A DNA stretch of 62,450 nucleotides from an uncultured Alphaproteobacteria bacterium. Its GTDB lineage: Bacteria; Pseudomonadota; Alphaproteobacteria; Micropepsales; Micropepsaceae. The position numbers were made by a program, and so were the translations under genes. The DNA lies in the NCBI GenBank assembly GCA_937865685.1, contig CALMGU010000057.1, positions 1-62,450 of the forward strand. The letters run 5' to 3'. Within the stretch, counting starts at the first letter, position 1. The number at the start of each line of letters is the position of its first letter. Under the pieces are notes generated by a model. The model was not told where the DNA came from. It did no database searches and was given only the letters and a program-made list of their open reading frames with translations. Below are positions 60,904-62,450 of this stretch, piece by piece.

Positions 60904-62319
60904 ATGGCCCTTTTGCACCCCGTCATACTGTCCGGAGGCGTCGGCTCCCGGCTGTGGCCCCTGTCGCGAAGCCTTTTTCCCAAGCAGTTATTGGTACTTG
61001 CGGGTGATCAAAGCCTGATACAGGACACGGTCCGCCGCGCCGCGGGGCCTGCTTTTGCGGAACCCACCATTGTCTGCAATGTCGAGCACCGCTTTCTGAT
61101 CGCCGAACAGATGCGGGCTGCCGGCCATATGCCGGGGGCCATCGTCCTGGAACCCATGGGACGCAACACGGCGCCCGCGGCCGCCATAGCCGCCCTGATG
61201 CTGGCGGAAAAGAACCCGGACGCCATCCTTCTGCTGATGCCCGCCGATCATGTGGTACGGGACCTTGATGCGTTCCGACAGGCAGCCGATTCGGCCGCAG
61301 AGGCGGCGGCGCAAGGTTTTCTGGTGACATTCGGCATCGCCCCCCGGGGACCGGAAACCGGCTATGGCTATGTCCAGCGCGGCGCGCCATTGCCCGAAAG
61401 CGCACATACGTTCACGGTTCGTCGTTTCGTGGAAAAGCCGGACGCGGCAACCGCCAGGCGCTACATCGAGGCGGGCGATTATTACTGGAACAGCGGCATG
61501 TTCGCGTTTCGCGCATCGAGTTTCCTCGCCGAACTTGAGCGCCTCGAACCCATCATGGTCGCCAATTGCAAGGCGGCGATCCGCGGCGGGAAACAGGATC
61601 TGGACTTCTTCCGCCTCGAGCCCAAGGCATTCGAAGCCTGCAAGTCCATTTCCATCGACTATGCGGTCATGGAACACACCCAAAAGGCCGCGATCGTGCC
61701 GGTCGAAATGGGCTGGAGCGATATCGGCTCCTGGGAAGCCCTATGGGATGCGTCCGACAAAGACAGTGGCGGCAACGCCCTGAAAGGCGACGTGCTGCAT
61801 CACGCCACGCGCAATTCCTATCTGCGCAGCGAAGGCCCACTGGTTGCTGCTGTCGGCGTTGAAGACCTGGTGGTGGTGGCGACCAAGGACGCCGTCCTGG
61901 TCAGCCGCAAGGACGCTTCGCAGGACGTCAAGAAAATCGTCGAACAGCTGGACCAGTCCGGCCGCGAGCTTCATGTCACGCACCGCAAGGTCTTCAGGCC
62001 CTGGGGGGCCTATGAAGGTCTGGACATCGGAGAAAATTTCCAGGTCAAGCGGATCACCGTCAATCCCGGCGCGAAATTGTCGCTGCAGATGCACCACAAG
62101 CGGGCGGAGCATTGGGTGGTGGTCTCCGGCACCGCTCGCGTGACGCGTGACGATGAAGTCTTCACGCTCGGCGAGAATGAATCGACCTTCATCCCATTGG
62201 GTGCCAGGCACCGGCTTGAAAATATCGGCACCGAACCGCTGCATCTGATCGAAGTGCAGTCGGGCCGCTATCTTGGCGAGGACGATATTGTCCGCTTCGA
62301 GGACAGCTACGGCCGATAA
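60904..62319 (+). CDS. manC: mannose-1-phosphate guanylyltransferase / mannose-6-phosphate isomerase (ManC type)
   Basis: The 471-residue bifunctional enzyme makes GDP-mannose. The N-terminal nucleotidyltransferase begins MALLHPVILSGGVGSRLWPL with SRSLFPKQLL, and FVEKPDAATARRYIEAGDYY and WNSGMFAF follow. The C-terminal cupin has the isomerase motif NPGAKLSLQMHHKRAEHWVV. Family length and order are normal. GDP-mannose feeds exopolysaccharide or LPS synthesis and can also supply GDP-fucose or GDP-rhamnose. It is followed by a convergent gene that runs off the window. Confidence 0.95.
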   Translation: MALLHPVILSGGVGSRLWPLSRSLFPKQLLVLAGDQSLIQDTVRRAAGPAFAEPTIVCNVEHRFLIAEQMRAAGHMPGAIVLEPMGRNTAPAAAIAALMLAEKNPDAILLLMPADHVVRDLDAFRQAADSAAEAAAQGFLVTFGIAPRGPETGYGYVQRGAPLPESAHTFTVRRFVEKPDAATARRYIEAGDYYWNSGMFAFRASSFLAELERLEPIMVANCKAAIRGGKQDLDFFRLEPKAFEACKSISIDYAVMEHTQKAAIVPVEMGWSDIGSWEALWDASDKDSGGNALKGDVLHHATRNSYLRSEGPLVAAVGVEDLVVVATKDAVLVSRKDASQDVKKIVEQLDQSGRELHVTHRKVFRPWGAYEGLDIGENFQVKRITVNPGAKLSLQMHHKRAEHWVVVSGTARVTRDDEVFTLGENESTFIPLGARHRLENIGTEPLHLIEVQSGRYLGEDDIVRFEDSYGR

Positions 62320-62332
62320 TAGGGCCCGCCCA

Positions 62333-62450
62333 CTATTGCTTCGCCAGCACCGCCATCGATGCGATTGAAACCGCGAACTGGCTGAAGATGGATGAGACAT
62401 CCAGGATCAGCTGCCGGGTGTTGATCGGCGTCACGTCTCGCGGAACAACG
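62333..62450 (-). CDS. C-terminal tail of a probable polysaccharide-export protein, cut by window edge
   Basis: The last 38 codons of a leftward gene are present, ending at TAG 62333. They read VVPRDVTPINTRQLILDV and SSIFSQFAVSIASMAVLAKQ, the latter a hydrophobic C-terminal helix. The VVPR start recalls the end of an SLBB repeat and the helix the C-terminus of polysaccharide export (Wza/GfcE-like) proteins, and the location next to capsule genes fits. The fragment is too short to be sure. Confidence 0.4.
   Translation of the reverse strand, partial: VVPRDVTPINTRQLILDVSSIFSQFAVSIASMAVLAKQ

Overview
The window is GC-rich and almost fully coding, and it looks like the chromosome of an alphaproteobacterium. 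The clues are a tRNA-His of the Caulobacter type (no encoded G at -1, U72, A73) close to hisS, the hisS-hisZ-hisG operon, the recG / sdhE-mfd neighbourhood, a CysN-CysC fusion, a FixJ-type regulator and alphaproteobacterial-style palindromic repeats. I cannot place it to genus; a soil or peat Rhizomicrobium/Micropepsis-like or Caulobacter-like organism is a guess.

Layout. 1-3.2 kb: a 5' piece of polyphosphate kinase 2, then one 949-codon reading frame that joins pieces of at least four unrelated protein families (PQQ dehydrogenase, an acidobacterial-style Ig/surface module, a NarI/DsrM-like membrane segment and the C-terminal part of exopolyphosphatase). This is either an assembly chimera or a very odd rearrangement. 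3.5-10.1 kb: TonB receptor, then a module of an exported flavin amine oxidase, a cytochrome c and an exported RidA, with a FixJ-like regulator upstream. 10.2-17.2 kb: tRNA-Leu and housekeeping genes (NDUFA9-like, uppP, mtgA, GST, queG, TPR protein, M48 protease). 17.2-21.6 kb: histidine genes and tRNA-His. 21.7-29 kb: peptide ABC importer with two different binding proteins. 29-36 kb: quinol nitric oxide reductase, tRNA-Arg, a secreted hydrolase divergent from an MFS transporter, and a low-complexity exported protein. 36-45.4 kb: acyl-CoA dehydrogenase, DUF167, mfd, sdhE, gmhB, gmhA, recG. 45.4-62.4 kb: FAD oxidoreductase, aldo/keto reductase and a surface-polysaccharide region (pseC, pseB, ugd, UDP-glucuronate epimerase, cysD-cysNC, DUF2914 membrane protein, Wzi-like porin, TPR/SPOR protein, galU, YjbF/GfcB- and YjbE/GfcA-like proteins, manC, and the tail of a likely export protein).

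How the genes work together. The last third supplies activated precursors (UDP-glucose, UDP-GlcA/GalA, GDP-mannose, a 4-amino-4,6-dideoxy sugar, heptose phosphate, PAPS) and outer-membrane assembly parts, which suggests an acidic, possibly sulfated capsule or exopolysaccharide made by a YjbEFGH/Gfc-like route. The glycosyltransferases and the polymerase lie outside the window. The amine oxidase, cytochrome c and RidA genes form a compact exported pathway: oxidise an amine, send electrons to a cytochrome, hydrolyse the reactive imine. The ABC importer, TonB receptor, hydrolase and MFS transporter point to a scavenging heterotroph.

Limits. All calls come from reading protein sequence by eye; no searches or alignments were run. 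Domain borders, especially inside the chimeric frame, are good to about ten residues.
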